Below, in pieces: positions 1-9,314 of a stretch of DNA of 64,000 nt; position 1 is the stretch's first letter; each line of letters begins with the position of its first letter. Made by a program: the position numbers and the translations under genes. The stretch covers positions 1 through 64,000 of the forward strand of contig CAVZKY010000049.1 of the NCBI GenBank assembly GCA_963775825.1, in the 5' to 3' direction. The notes under the pieces are model-generated. The model was not told where the DNA came from. It saw only the letters and a program-made list of their open reading frames with translations, and searched no databases. This DNA comes from Bog-532 sp963775825. GTDB taxonomy: Bacteria > Actinomycetota > Actinomycetes > Streptosporangiales > Streptosporangiaceae.

Positions 1-29
1 TAGTTAAGCGGGTTGCCCGGTTGTCAAGG
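1..29 (+). repeat. Left inverted repeat of the IS4-family element
   Basis: Starts TAGTTAAG and ends TTGTCAAGG. It matches the reverse complement of 3961-3989 at both ends, with a divergent middle. Confidence 0.7.
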
Positions 30-1046
30 TGTGTTGGTTGATGCGAAGGGAGCGGGGCTCCGGTAAGTGAGGTCTGTCCGCCAAAGACATGCCTCGTGAC
101 CGGGAGCCCCGCCGTGGATAAGTCTGTCATTTCCCGTGCCGTAACGGTGGCCGGAGGCCGGTTCGCGCCGGGTCACCTGGGCGAGCTGACGCAGCAGGTG
201 CCGTTCGAGATGGTCGACGCTGTACTGGAGCAGACATGCCGGGTCCAGCGCCGTGCCCGGGATCTGCCGGCCAGGGTCGTGGTCTACCTGCTGCTGGGCG
301 GGTGCCTGTTCGCCGAGCTGGGATACTCGCAGGTCTGGGGCCGGCTTACGGCCGGGCTGGACGGGCTGCCGGCTGCGGTCCCGACCGCGTCCGCGATGAC
401 CCAGGCACGGCGGCGTCTCGGGCCCGGGCCGCTGCGCGAGCTGTTTTCCCTGCTGCGCGGCCCGGCGCCGGGCGGAGCACGGTGGCGAGGGCTGCTGGTC
501 TGCGCCGTCGACGGCACGATCATGACCGTCGCCGACAGCGAGGCGAACCTGGCCGTCTACTCCAAGCAGCGCGGCGGTGCCAACGGCGGCTCCAGCTACC
601 CGATGCTGCGGCTGCTGGCCCTGGTCAGCTGCGGCACCCGCACCGTCATCGACGCCGTGTCCGGCCCTGTCTCGGCCGGCGAGACTACTTACGCCCCGAG
701 CCTGCTCGCCAGCCTGCACGCGGGAATGATCCTGCTCGCCGACCGGAACTTCGGCGCCGGCTTCCTGGCCGCGCAGATCGCGGGAACCAGGGCAGACTTC
801 CTGATCCGCGTCCGCACCGGGAACTGCTCCCCGAAGCTTCCCGTCCTGAGCCGCTGCCCGGACGGGTCCTGGCTGTCGCGCTTCGGCGGCGTCCCCGTGC
901 GGGTCATCGACGCCGAGATCACCGTCACCACCAGCGCCGGGCGCGCCACGGGCGGCTGCCGGCTGGTCACCACCCTGACCGACCCGGCCCGCTACCCCGC
1001 CGCCGAGCTGGCCGCTCTCTACCACGAGCGCTGGGAAGTCGAGATG

Positions 1047-1057
1047 GGCCACCGCTG
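1047..1057 (+). repeat. Left terminal inverted repeat of the serine-recombinase element
   Basis: GGCCACCGCTG. The exact complement lies at 3528-3538 at the other end of the element. Confidence 0.7.
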
Positions 1058-1082
1058 GTACCGGTCAAGCTGCGCTGCTTTC

Positions 1083-3262
1083 TCATGGTTGCGCTCCTTC
1101 GTTGTGGCCGGTTTCTGGTTCGGGGGGTGCCCAGCGGGCGCGGGTGTAGAAGCCGGGCGGGCGTGCCCTGCGCTCGCGTAGCTGCCGTATCTGCTGGTCG
1201 TCCGCGGTGATGATCCAGTTCTTGCTTCCGGGGGCGTGGCGGGCGGTGATCCAGCCGCGGTAGATCCAGTTGTAGATGGTGGCGGTGGGCATGGCCAGCT
1301 CGGCGGCCAGGCTGGGGACTGACCATTGGCCGGGCGCCAGGCTGGTGAGCACGGCGGGCCGTCCCTTCGGCTGGCTGCGGATGCCGCGCTGGGTGATCAG
1401 GGTGCGGACCTGCTCGCCGGTGAACCGGCTGGTCCGCTTGGGCGGGCGGAATCCCTCGGCGTTGAGGGCGTCGGCGATCTGCTGGTTGTTACGGCCTGCG
1501 GCGGCGAGCTCGGTGACGCGGGCGAGGAGGGCGGGGTAGTAGGACAGCTGGTCCAGCCGGGCGACGGGGCGGACGGCCTGCCCGGTGCTCTGGTGGCCGC
1601 CGGCCCAGGTGATGGTGACGTCGACCAGCTCGCTGTCCCCGGCGACGGTGGCGGTGATGTCCTCGATGAGGATGCGCAGCAGCTCCTTGCGGTCCGCCTG
1701 GCTGGTGGACGGGGCGTTCCAGACTTGCGGGAGATCAGCGGCCAGGGCCTGGATCGCCGCGCGTTGCGGCTGCGCTGAGGGTCTTGGGCTGTTCCTCGGT
1801 GAACCGCTGGTAGTCCGCCTCCAGCCGGCCCGCTTCGGCGAGCGCGGCTTCCCAGCCGGCTTCCAGCTGCCGGACGACGAGGCGGTTCTCCGGCTCGGCG
1901 AGCTGGTACTGGCGGCGGGCCCGGTCGGCGGCGTAGCGGGCGCGCTCGAGCCGCTGGCGCCACAGCTTGTCCAGCATGGCCCGCTCGTCCTCGGCCTGGG
2001 CGGCGGCGGCCATGGAGACCTCCAGCGCGGCCGGCGCCACCGCGTCCAGCACCTGGCCGGTGACGTAAGCGTCGAGGGCCGGGCCGGCGATGTGCTGGCA
2101 CCGGCCGCCGGTCCCGTAGTTGGCCTGGTAGAAGGCGCACGTGTAGTTGTGCGGCAGGTGTGCGGCCCCTGATCCGCCGGGGTAGCGGACCGTCATGCGG
2201 TGGCCGCCGCAGCGGCCGCAGCGCAGCAGCCCGGACAGCAGCGCCGACCCGTCCCTGGGCGCGCCCGGCGTGGCGGCGGTCTGCCGGTTGGCGGCCATCC
2301 GGGCGATGTTCGCCTCGTACTGTTCCGGGGTGATGTAGGCCGGCAGCCTGCCCGGCAGCAGGACCAGCCACTCGCTGCTGTCCATGACCACCCGGCCGGT
2401 GCTGGGCCTGGCCGGGCACCTTGCGGCGCGGCTCGACCTGGCGGCGGCCGTAGGCGTAGTACCCGGCGTAAACCGGGTTGTGCAGCATGATCTGCAGCGT
2501 CTCCCGGGTCGGGCGCCGCCACTCCAGCTCCCCCTTGGCCGGCCCGGAATGGACCCGGACCGGCAGCTGGACCTGCTGACCGGCCAGGTAGCGGAGCACC
2601 CCGTTGATGGTGCCCAGCCGGGCGAAGGCGCTGAAGACCAGCCGGACGACATGCTGCGCCTGCTCGTCGGGATCCAGGACGGCCTCGCCGGACGGGCGGC
2701 GGACGTAGCCGATCGGCAGCGGGATGGCCAGCTCGCCGCGCTCGGCCTTGGCGAGCCTGCCCGACAGCATCCGCTGCCGGATCAGGTACAGCTCTGCCTC
2801 GCTCATCGTTCCCTTCAGCCCCAGCAGCAGCCGGTCGTTATAGACCCCGGGGTCATAGACGCCGTCGGGATCGGCGAGCAGCACGCCGGACAGCGAGCAC
2901 AGCTCCAGCAGCTGGTGCCAGTCCCGGCCGGTCCGCGCCAGCCGGGACATCTCGATACCCAGGACGACGCCCACACGTCCCATCGTGACCTCCGTGACGA
3001 GCCTGGCAAAGCCCTTCCGGGAATCCGCCGTCGCCGCCGACACCCCCAGATCGTCGTCGATCACCACGACCTGCGACCGTGCCCAGCCCAGCGCGACCGC
3101 CCGCCCGGCCAGCGCGTACTGCAGCCGCGTGGACTCCGTGTGCTCAAGCACCTGCTGCCTGCTCGACTGGCGGACGTACACGATCGCCGCCCGGTCCAGG
3201 TGCTCCGGGCGGATCTTCTGCTGCGGCTGCCCCTGCAGCCGGTAACTGGCCAGGCTCATCAC
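1083..3262 (-). pseudogene. Large serine recombinase, two frameshifts
   Basis: Reads from a GTG at 3262. The N-terminal resolvase domain has the catalytic serine in the motif YVRQSS and conserved arginines (EMSRLAR, TGRDWH). It is followed by a recombinase domain and a zinc-ribbon segment with CGRCGG. The C-terminal region ends in a helix-turn-helix-like segment (TATIYNWIYRGWI). The frame breaks at about 2405 and again at about 1770; homologous-looking sequence continues in another frame each time, giving about 725 residues in total, usual for actinobacterial recombinases of this kind. Either the gene is dead or the breaks are sequencing indels. It would catalyse excision and insertion of the surrounding element. 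Confidence 0.8.
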
Positions 3263-3410
3263 GACCGCCTCCCGCCGCGCTGGCCGCCGCTCTCGCTGCC
3301 AGCATCGCCAGCAGCGCCACCGCGGCAGCCCGCCGCTCCGGCGGCAGCACCGCCCAGATCAGGGGATCGGGAGTCACCGCATTCCCGGCACTCAGCTGCA
3401 TCGCGCTCAC
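3144..3410 (-). CDS. Possible small protein encoded upstream of the recombinase
   Basis: A short reading frame just upstream of, and overlapping, the recombinase start contains a helical stretch (LPPERRAAAVALLAMLAAR) that looks like real protein; small genes of this style are often found before actinobacterial serine recombinases. A second frame (3259-3498) ends in a TGA overlapping the recombinase GTG start, an arrangement suggestive of translational coupling. A single indel could therefore join the helical segment to that stop. No function can be assigned. Confidence 0.3.
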   Translation of the reverse strand: MSAMQLSAGNAVTPDPLIWAVLPPERRAAAVALLAMLAARAAASAAGGGRDEPGQLPAAGAAAAEDPPGAPGPGGDRVRPPVEQAAGA

Positions 3411-3527
3411 CTGCTGCCGCTGACCGCAGCCGGCACACCACAGCTGCCGCCTGCAACAGTGCTCCCACGCCGAGTATCGCCCCGGACCCCGGCGTCATGC
3501 TAGAGACGATTTCCGCTTCATGGGCAT

Positions 3528-3538
3528 CAGCGGTGGCC
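3528..3538 (-). repeat. Right terminal inverted repeat of the serine-recombinase element
   Basis: CAGCGGTGGCC, the exact complement of 1047-1057. A hexamer ATGGGC also occurs near both ends (1044-1049 and 3520-3525) and may be part of the recombinase binding site. Confidence 0.65.
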
Positions 3539-3960
3539 GATTGAGACGGCCTACTTCGAGCTCAAGTCTACGATCCTCGGCGGCCGGGTCCTGCGCGCCC
3601 GCACCCCCGACGGGATCGAGCAGGAGGTCTACGCCCTGCTGGTCACCTACCAGGCGCTGCGCACCGCCATCGCTGACGCCGCCGCAACTGTCCCCGGCAC
3701 CAACCCCGACCGGGCCAGCTTCTCCGTCGCCCTGAACGCCGCCCGCGACCAGGTCATCCTCGCCGCGGGCGTCCTCGCCGGCACCGTCAACGACCTGACC
3801 GGGACAATCGGCCGGCACGTCCTGGCCAGCCTGATGCCCAGCAGGCGGCTGCGCGTCAGCCCCCGCGCCGTCAAACGCGCCATGTCCAAGTACAACGCCA
3901 AAGGCAAAGTCGACCGCACCACCCGCAAAGCCGCCATCGCCATCGCCATCCTCGCCGCCC

Positions 3961-3989
3961 CCTTGACAGCCGGCGACGAACCTTAACTA
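3961..3989 (-). repeat. Right inverted repeat of the IS4-family element
   Basis: Reverse complement starts TAGTTAAGG and ends GCTGTCAAGG. The transposase stop codon (TAA, 3984-3986) lies inside this repeat, as in many compact IS elements. Confidence 0.7.
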
Positions 3990-4006
3990 ACCGGCCTTGC
4001 GGTTAG

Positions 4007-4399
4007 TCCCCGGCCGATCTCGCCCAGTGCGCGGAGAACCTGGCGCACGGGTTCGGCGCGATGTTGTGCCGGGTCAGGTCAGCCCGGTCCGGGCGGGTGG
4101 TGCTGGAATTCGTCCGCCGCGACGCCCTGGCCGCTATCGTCCCCGCCCTGCCCATCCCCGCCCACCCGGACCTCACAGCGCTGCCGGTCGGCAAGCGGGA
4201 GGACGGCCTGCCGTGGCTGGTGCGGTTGCACGGCACGCACCTGCTGATCGCGGGCGCGACCGGGGCGGGCAAGGCCTCGCTGCTGTGGTCGCTGATCCGG
4301 GCCACGTTCACGGGCGCGATCGACGCCCACGTCCAGGCCGAGCGCGACAAGGGCGACGATGAGGGCGGTGCGGCTGGTGCCCTGGTTCCGGCGGGCTAA
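4007..4399 (+). pseudogene. Fragment of an FtsK/SpoIIIE-like (TraB-type) DNA translocase
   Basis: No start is visible; the reading frame opens right after the IS4 end. Residues around ENLAHGFGA and the segment PWLVRLHGTHLLIAGATGAG with a Walker A (GATGAGKAS) match the N-terminal half of the FtsK-like ATPase used by actinomycete conjugative elements to move double-stranded DNA. Homology fades after about 4330 and the frame stops at 4399, far short of the usual 450 or more residues, so motor and C-terminal parts are gone. The last 70 bases may derive from another gene, possibly an integrase tail next to the tRNA, but this is a guess. Confidence 0.65.
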
Positions 4400-4445
4400 T
4401 TGCACGCTCATTGCACGGCGGCCCGGACAACGCCCAGAGACGATC

Positions 4446-4484
4446 AAGGCCCAGGCTCGGGACTGACGTCCTGACCTGGGCCTT
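4446..4484 (-). terminator. Stem-loop downstream of tRNA-Gly
   Basis: AAGGCCCAGG (4446-4455) pairs with CCTGGGCCTT (4475-4484) around a 19-base loop. It lies 10 bases past the 3' end of the minus-strand tRNA, a natural place for a terminator. It could alternatively be part of an old attachment site. Confidence 0.55.
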
Positions 4485-4493
4485 CATGCTGGG

Positions 4494-4564
4494 AGCGGGT
4501 GACGGGAATCGAACCCGCACTATCAGCTTGGGAAGCTGACGTTCTACCATTGAACTACACCCGC
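4494..4564 (-). tRNA. tRNA-Gly (anticodon CCC)
   Basis: On the minus strand, the 7-base acceptor stem GCGGGTG / CACCCGC encloses a normal D arm, an anticodon loop TTCCCAA (anticodon CCC, complement at 4530-4532), and a T arm with GGTTCGATTC. The discriminator is U as expected for glycine. The genomic sequence after it is CCCA rather than CCA, so CCA is added after transcription. The mobile remnants piled up on its 3' side fit the common use of tRNA 3' ends as integration sites. Confidence 0.95.
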
Positions 4565-4655
4565 AGGCCGCACACACCGGCCTCGTCGTTCCCGCAGGAA
4601 CCCGACCAACGCGATGTACGCCCAGACATCGTACCGGACCCGGTAGGTTGCCAGC

Positions 4656-5231
4656 GTGCTGCTCTCTGATCGTGACATCAGGAAAGAGATCGAGTCCGGC
4701 CGGGTCAAGCTCGATCCATACGCCCCGGAGCTGATCCAGCCCTCCAGTATCGACGTGCGGATGGACCGGTACTTCCGGGTCTTCGAGAACCACCGCTACC
4801 CGCACATCGACCCCGCGATCGAGCAGCCCGATCTGACGCGACTTGTTGAGACGATCGGCGACGACCCATTTGTACTGCATCCCGGCGAGTTCGTCCTAGC
4901 CTCCACGTTCGAGGTGGTCTCCTTGCCGGACGACATCGCCGGACGCCTAGAGGGCAAGAGCTCGCTTGGCCGCTTGGGCCTGCTGACTCACTCCACCGCT
5001 GGCTGGATCGACCCAGGCTTCTCCGGGCATGTGACGCTGGAGCTCTCCAACGTGGCCACCTTGCCCATCAAGTTGTGGCCAGGAATGAAGATCGGCCAGC
5101 TTTGCCTGTTCCGAACCAGTTCCCCTGCGGAGCACCCGTACGGCTCATCCATCTACGGCTCCCGCTACCAGGACCAGCGCGGACCGACTCCATCGCGCTC
5201 ACACCAGAATTTTTACCGCACGAAACTGTGA
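4656..5231 (+). CDS. dcd: dCTP deaminase
   Basis: 191 residues from a GTG start, the full family length. The signature block EGKSSLGRLGL (about residue 105) followed by HSTAGWIDPGF and GHVTLELSN forms the trimeric dUTPase-fold active site, with the catalytic Glu in TLELSN and the Ser/Arg in KSSLGRLG. It deaminates dCTP; actinobacterial homologues such as that of M. tuberculosis are bifunctional and go on to dUMP. It supplies dUMP for thymidylate synthesis. Adjacency to a tRNA-Gly is, to my knowledge, common in actinobacteria, so I read this as the housekeeping enzyme rather than a defence gene. Confidence 0.95.
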   Translation: MLLSDRDIRKEIESGRVKLDPYAPELIQPSSIDVRMDRYFRVFENHRYPHIDPAIEQPDLTRLVETIGDDPFVLHPGEFVLASTFEVVSLPDDIAGRLEGKSSLGRLGLLTHSTAGWIDPGFSGHVTLELSNVATLPIKLWPGMKIGQLCLFRTSSPAEHPYGSSIYGSRYQDQRGPTPSRSHQNFYRTKL

Positions 5232-5305
5232 CACCTAAAGATGCTTCATTTTGCGCAAAAGACGACTGGCGGGCCCAACGGAATGTCAGACCCGCCAGTG
5301 GGTTC

Positions 5306-5575
5306 TTAAGGTCGTCCACTCAGAAGACCGAGCGAATTGAGTATCGCTAGCGAAAGTGTAACCGTCGCCCCGAACGCTGCACCACCATAAAGTATCGCGT
5401 ACGGTACGGAGCATCCACCGAGTCGCGCAAGCATTCCCGCTATGAGAGCTGTAATTGTAGCAACCAGGATTGCAATAATTACGAGCAGAATCTTATTCAG
5501 CGAGACACCGCTCGTACGCGCTCTACTATTTGACTCATTCATGGACACCGCCGACGGGTTAATGATTAAATACAT
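5306..5575 (-). CDS. Small two-helix membrane protein, unknown function
   Basis: Up to 89 residues. A polar N-terminus is followed by two hydrophobic segments (about residues 28-50 and 58-82), with a short loop containing LGGCSVPYA. Base composition is clearly less GC-rich than the core genes, as in the neighbouring DUF397/XRE genes, hinting at acquisition. A second ATG at 5542 would give 78 residues starting MNESNS and is just as plausible. No family is recognised; a holin-like or immunity role is conceivable but nothing in the sequence supports either. Confidence 0.5.
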   Translation of the reverse strand: MYLIINPSAVSMNESNSRARTSGVSLNKILLVIIAILVATITALIAGMLARLGGCSVPYAILYGGAAFGATVTLSLAILNSLGLLSGRP

Positions 5576-5676
5576 GTCCTAAAACCTTCGAGTCGACACC
5601 AAGTTAGGCAGACTCTCAGATTTGACAGGTGTGGGCCCCGAGAAGGCGTCCAAGTGCGCCGACGTACTCGTTAAGA

Positions 5677-5895
5677 TTACTGCGGCGAGCTTTTGCATGC
5701 GGTAAGGAATGACCACCAGGCTTGGGCTGGATATTTAAGCACGTGACCCTCTGGATTCTTGGAGTCTCTTACAGCGATCCGATCCTGCACTGACGCTACC
5801 TCGACACACTCGCCGTTGTAGTTACTCCTGCTTGATTTGCGCCAGCCAAGTTCACGGTCCTCGGCTTTAACGGCATGGTTCGCCATGATGTCCAC
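5677..5895 (-). CDS. DUF397 domain protein
   Basis: 72 residues. The motif WRKSSRSNYNGECVEVA, then IAVRDSKNPEG and a C-terminal AWWSFLTACK, is the standard DUF397 layout. DUF397 proteins in actinomycetes are encoded beside XRE-DUF5753 regulators, and such pairs act in developmental or antibiotic control in Streptomyces (WhiJ/BldB-type systems). Here the gene lies 80 bases downstream of the XRE gene on the same strand, so the two probably form one unit. The DUF397 partner is thought to bind or counteract the regulator; that role is inferred from the families. Confidence 0.85.
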   Translation of the reverse strand: MDIMANHAVKAEDRELGWRKSSRSNYNGECVEVASVQDRIAVRDSKNPEGHVLKYPAQAWWSFLTACKSSPQ

Positions 5896-5975
5896 CTGTC
5901 GCTACGGTTATATCGTTGGACGGCCAACAGCGAGCCAGCGCTGCGAGCCGTGATCTTTCGGGCATCAGGCTAGCA

Positions 5976-6860
5976 CTAAGCCCCGCCGAACGACCTCTTG
6001 GTCTTTTCTATTACTTCGAGCGATTCGCTCGCAGATAGTGCTATCTCCGCCAAACGCTCGAAAACGTCCCGATGTCTAGCGATATCTTCGGAACGCTCTA
6101 GATAAATCCAGCCCACCAGACCCTCGAAATAAACAACGTCAGGAAGCGGCCCGGCGAACTGGAGGATGTTGAACGAACTGCCCAGGGCAGCATGCGCACC
6201 TGTCGTGTATGGCAGTACCTGCACTGTCACATTTGGCATATCTGACATGCCAATAAGGTGATCGAGCTGAGCTCGCATAATCTTCGGCGAGCCGATGATG
6301 CGATGGAGAACCGCTTCGTCGAGCACCGCCCAGAAGGTAAGAGGAGCGGTCTCGCGCCGAAGAAGCTCTTGCCGTCTGAGCCGCTCATCTACCCGCTGAT
6401 CGATCGCTTCTGGCGTCAACCGCGGGACAGCCAACTGAGGAGCCACATCCTCATGCAGCGCCCGGGCATACTCTGCGGTCTGCAGAAGCCCGGGGACGAC
6501 GGCTGAATCATAATCTCTGATGGAGACGGCCGCTGCCTCCAGCCCCACGTAGGTGGAATACGGCAGGTCGTATGACTGCCACCACCCCTGCTGCTTCCCT
6601 TCACGGGCGAGGGTCATGAGATGGTCACGCTCGGCCTGGTCCGTCACACCATAGAGATCGCAGAGATCACGGACATCCCGCAGGGTCGCTCCGCGATGGC
6701 CGGTTTCGATGCGGCTGACCTTGCTTGGGGAGCAGAGCAGGTGTTCTGTCACCTGCTTGACGGACATCCCTTGGTCTTCACGCAGCTTTCGCAGGAGCGT
6801 GGCAAGCTCGCGGCGGCGGACAGTAGGGCTGCCCTCGGCCACTGTGGTCGCCCCCTTCAC
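5976..6860 (-). CDS. XRE-family regulator with DUF5753 domain
   Basis: I place the start at the GTG at 6860, which has GAGG a few bases upstream; an in-frame start further upstream (6956) gives an unlikely Cys/Pro-rich leader. The N-terminal helix-turn-helix (residues about 15-70: LRKLREDQGMSVKQVTEHL, then SPSKVSRIETGHRG) binds DNA. The rest is the DUF5753 domain, with the typical SAVVPGLLQTAEYARAL and the aromatic YFEGLVGWIYLE near the end. Total about 294 residues, normal for the family. It probably controls its own operon and the DUF397 gene, and lies in a lower-GC island. Confidence 0.88.
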   Translation of the reverse strand: MKGATTVAEGSPTVRRRELATLLRKLREDQGMSVKQVTEHLLCSPSKVSRIETGHRGATLRDVRDLCDLYGVTDQAERDHLMTLAREGKQQGWWQSYDLPYSTYVGLEAAAVSIRDYDSAVVPGLLQTAEYARALHEDVAPQLAVPRLTPEAIDQRVDERLRRQELLRRETAPLTFWAVLDEAVLHRIIGSPKIMRAQLDHLIGMSDMPNVTVQVLPYTTGAHAALGSSFNILQFAGPLPDVVYFEGLVGWIYLERSEDIARHRDVFERLAEIALSASESLEVIEKTKRSFGGA

Positions 6861-7369
6861 ATGAACCTCAGCGATAGGCGTGGACCTACAAGCGGGATGA
6901 AACCAACCAGTGGGACATGTCAGCTGTGTGGTACCTGTGGCACTTGATTTTGGCACTTGCCAAACCTCAATGCCAAGGGGAACATGAAATCAGACGCAGT
7001 GGAGTTCCTCCAAAGCGACCCGCCGACAACGGGGTCGTCGGTGACCCGAAGAGGTCACTGCAAGATCATCGCGGGCTTTCGGGCCATCTGCGGCGAACTT
7101 AGCCGCACTGTTACTCACCCGGACCTTGCGATACGGAGGGAAGGAGCACTGCGATCTCATGAACCCCACCAGATCGCGGCCACCGCTGCTGTGCCACAGT
7201 GCGCGCAGCAGCGACCCACGCCGAAAACCGCCCCTACCACCCAGGTGCTCGGTGGACTGCCGCCACCGGCCCCGGAAACGCAGTCGGGCCGACGCTGCCA
7301 CGTCGGCCCAGCCGCTAGAGACACTCCCCGCCCATGCAGGAGCCAAAGGAGTTACTTTGACCAAGAGGA
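6861..7369. other. Intergenic stretch between XRE gene and IS630 remnant
   Basis: Several frames are open here but none resembles a protein or has convincing codon use. The stretch holds a candidate operator (6949-6964) and repeated half-sites TGGCACTTG near 6939-6960. The part from about 7000 to 7369 looks like decayed sequence next to the truncated IS630 end. Confidence 0.5.
6949..6964. promoter_or_regulatory. Inverted repeat, candidate operator of the XRE gene
   Basis: TTTGGCA-CT-TGCCAAA, a perfect 7 bp inverted repeat with a 2 bp spacer, 89 bases upstream of the XRE start. Further TGGCA and TGCCA half-sites lie within 25 bases on either side. Size and spacing suit a dimeric helix-turn-helix regulator, but binding is inferred only from position. 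Confidence 0.4.
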
Positions 7370-7500
7370 GGCCGCGAACAAGCTGGTGATGCCGTGCCGC
7401 AGGTAGTCGTGGGTGCGGCGCTCGGGCATGCCCGGCATCATCGGCAGCACCGGCTGGGACCGGTCCAGCGCCTGGATCTGGCTCTTTTCATCCACGCACA

Positions 7501-7518
7501 GACCCTGTTGGCTTATTC
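7501..7518 (+). repeat. Terminal inverted repeat of the IS1182-type element
   Basis: GACCCTGTTGGCTTATTC; it contains the transposase stop codon (complement TTA, 7513-7515). Confidence 0.9.
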
Positions 7519-9206
7519 GGCTCGGGCGGCGCGGCTGAAGTCGAGCCGTTGGAGGTGGGTGGTCCGGGTCCGGTCTAGGGGCCTGCCGGTCCACCAGGCA
7601 TCCAGCCGGAGCAGGTTGACTGCTGCTGCGGCGGCGGTGTGTTCGAGGCGGGTCTTGTCCAGGCCGATGTAGCGGGCGGTGCGGATGCCGGCGACATGAG
7701 TGGCCTGCCGCATGGTGCCCTCCACGCCGGCGCGGATGTTGTACCGCTGTTTCCAGTGCTGGCTGGTCTGCCCGGCCTTGGCCGCCGCGACGGCCTCGTG
7801 GACCTCGCGCGAGCGCAGGAACAGCTGGCGGCCGGTGCGGGATGTGGTGCACCGGGCCCTGGCCGGGCATTCCCGGCAGGTAGCGGCGGCGAACCTGACC
7901 ACGATCGCCTGCCTTTTCTCCTGCTGGACGCACGGGCACCACACGGTGCTGGTGGCGCCCTGCGGGCAGGTCACCTGCTGGTGGTCCCAGTCGATGGTGA
8001 ACGCCTCGGCGGTGTATCCCCCGGAGCGGGCCTGCGGCGGGCTGCCGGACAGCAGCGGCCCGAGCAGGGTGATGCCGCGGGCGCGGGCGCCCAGCAGCAG
8101 ATCGGCGGAGGTGTACCCGGCGTCCACCACGTGCTCAGCCGGCATCAGCCCGGCGGCGGCCATCCTGTCGTGGACCGGCTCGGTCATCGCGGCATCGGGC
8201 ACGGTCGCGGCCGTGGTGGCCGCGCTGGTGATCAGGTTCGGGGCCTGCCGGGTCCCGTCCGGTTCCGGCTCGCCGCAGGTCTCGCTGATGTGGACCTTGT
8301 AACCCTCCCAGCCCTTGCCGCGCTTCTCGGAGTACCGGGCGTCCAGGTCATAGGGGGAGACGAGCTTGAGTCTGCCCGGCGGGACGCCATGCTCCCTGGC
8401 CTCCCGCCGGATCACCTTCTCCCGGTGCTCATCGATCACCCGGTAGTACTGCTGCACCCAGATCACCCGCAGAGCCTGAACGGCGGGCAGCTCCCGCAGC
8501 CAGCCCGGCGCGCCCGGCGCATGCACCGCCTCCAGCAGGTGATAGCCGTCCCGGCCGTACTGCTCCGCCAGCTTCGCCCGCGCGGTCTCGCTGGCGGGCA
8601 GGTGCAGGTTATCGATCCGCGCCCCGTACACCTGCTGCCAGGAGGCGCCGATGACGCCTGCCAGCCAGTCCGGGACCGCGGCGGCCAGGGCCTCCAGCGC
8701 TGCCCGCACGGTCTCCCCGGCCAGCTCCAGCCGGTTCAGGCCGCGGATCGCCGCCAGCACATGCGTGGAGTCGGTGCGCTGCCGGCCTCGGCGCTGACCA
8801 GGCCCAGCCCCTTCAGCCGGTCCAGCAGCAGGTCCAGGATCTTCCGCTCCAGATCCCGGGCCACCAGCCGGGCCCGGAACTCGCTCAGCACCGAGAAGTC
8901 AAAGCCCTCATCATCGAGGGGCAGGCCCAGGCAGTACTTCCAGTCCAGCCGGCCCCGTACCGCATCCGCGGCCTGCCGGTCGGTCAGGTTCTCAGTGAAC
9001 TGCAGCACCGTCACCATCGCCAGCTGCGCCGGGGAGATCCCCGGTTTCCCCCGCGTCGCGTACGCCACAGCGAACGTCTCATCGTCATACCAGATGCCCA
9101 GCTCGTCGCGGGCCCGGATCGCCAGCGCCCCCTTCCGGAACGCCTTCCTGGCGACCCTGGCGGTATCGGCCGGCACTTCCGGCCACGGCCGTGGCTGCAT
9201 AGACAT
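7513..9206 (-). pseudogene. IS1182-family transposase, one frameshift
   Basis: The start at 9206 gives MSMQPRPWPEVP, the usual beginning of this family. The N-terminal half has LTDRQAADAVRGRLDWKY and SEFRARLV; the C-terminal half has the DDE core (VDAGYTSADLL; later a Cys-rich CPQG, CRECPARARC segment) and the ending HWKQRYNIRAGVEGTMRQ. The two halves are in different frames, joining near 8780 where family members read GRQRTDSTHVLAA. A single-base loss there explains it, so a functional copy differs by one base. Full length would be about 565 residues. Confidence 0.88.
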
Positions 9207-9314
9207 GACGACCCGATTCTGCGACCGGGAACGGCAAAGGGGGAAGGTACCGACCGCACAAAGATCATGAACGCCGCCAGGACCAGTATGCGGGAGGCCG
9301 CCAGGCATGTCACG

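Larger units (their letters stand above)
1046..3539 (-). mobile_element. Serine-recombinase mobile element inserted in the IS4 transposase
   Basis: This 2.5 kb segment interrupts the transposase. Its ends carry an 11 bp inverted repeat (GGCCACCGCTG at 1047-1057, complement at 3528-3538). It is bordered by the dinucleotide AT on both sides (1044-1045 and 3540-3541), where the uninterrupted transposase needs only one AT. A two-base crossover is what serine recombinases leave. The element carries a large serine recombinase and perhaps one small upstream gene, with no other cargo. Boundaries are inferred from restoring the transposase reading frame, so they should be good to a base or two. Confidence 0.75.
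96..3986 (+). pseudogene. IS4-family transposase, interrupted
   Basis: The N-terminal part (96-1045, GTG start) has the IS4 N-terminal domain followed by a DDE catalytic domain: Asp in AVDGT (about residue 140), Asp in LADRNF, and the start of the Y-(2)-R-(3)-E-(6)-K signature, YHERWEVE. The C-terminal part resumes at 3542 as IETAYFELK, so the insertion sits exactly inside the catalytic YREK motif. Joining base 1045 to 3542 restores an ATT codon and an open frame of about 464 residues, normal for this family. As it stands the gene cannot make an active transposase. A GTG at 113 is an alternative start. Confidence 0.85.
1..3989 (+). mobile_element. IS4-family insertion sequence, split by a nested element
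   Basis: The two ends form imperfect inverted repeats: bases 1-29 match the reverse complement of 3961-3989, sharing TAGTTAAG at the outer end and TGTCAAGG at the inner end. Between them lies one transposase gene whose halves (96-1045 and 3542-3986) rejoin in frame once a 2.5 kb insertion is removed. The native element would be about 1.5 kb. The window starts at or within a base or two of its left end, so the target duplication cannot be checked. Its right end abuts an FtsK-like gene fragment, suggesting the IS landed in or beside that gene. Confidence 0.8.

Noticed and set aside
24..1052. Long minus-strand open frame opposite the IS4 transposase, and similar long antisense frames throughout
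   Set aside because: They are shadows created by high GC third positions. They lack domain motifs, and the opposite strand has a clear gene in each case.
4330..4445. Integrase C-terminus between the FtsK fragment and tRNA-Gly
   Set aside because: Short open frames here resemble integrase tails only loosely and lack the catalytic Arg-His-Tyr motifs, so no call was made.
4656..5231. dCTP deaminase in a mobile island as an anti-phage defence gene
   Set aside because: Standard length and motifs of the housekeeping enzyme, and the tRNA-Gly/dcd neighbourhood is common in actinobacteria. Nothing in the sequence suggests a defence variant.
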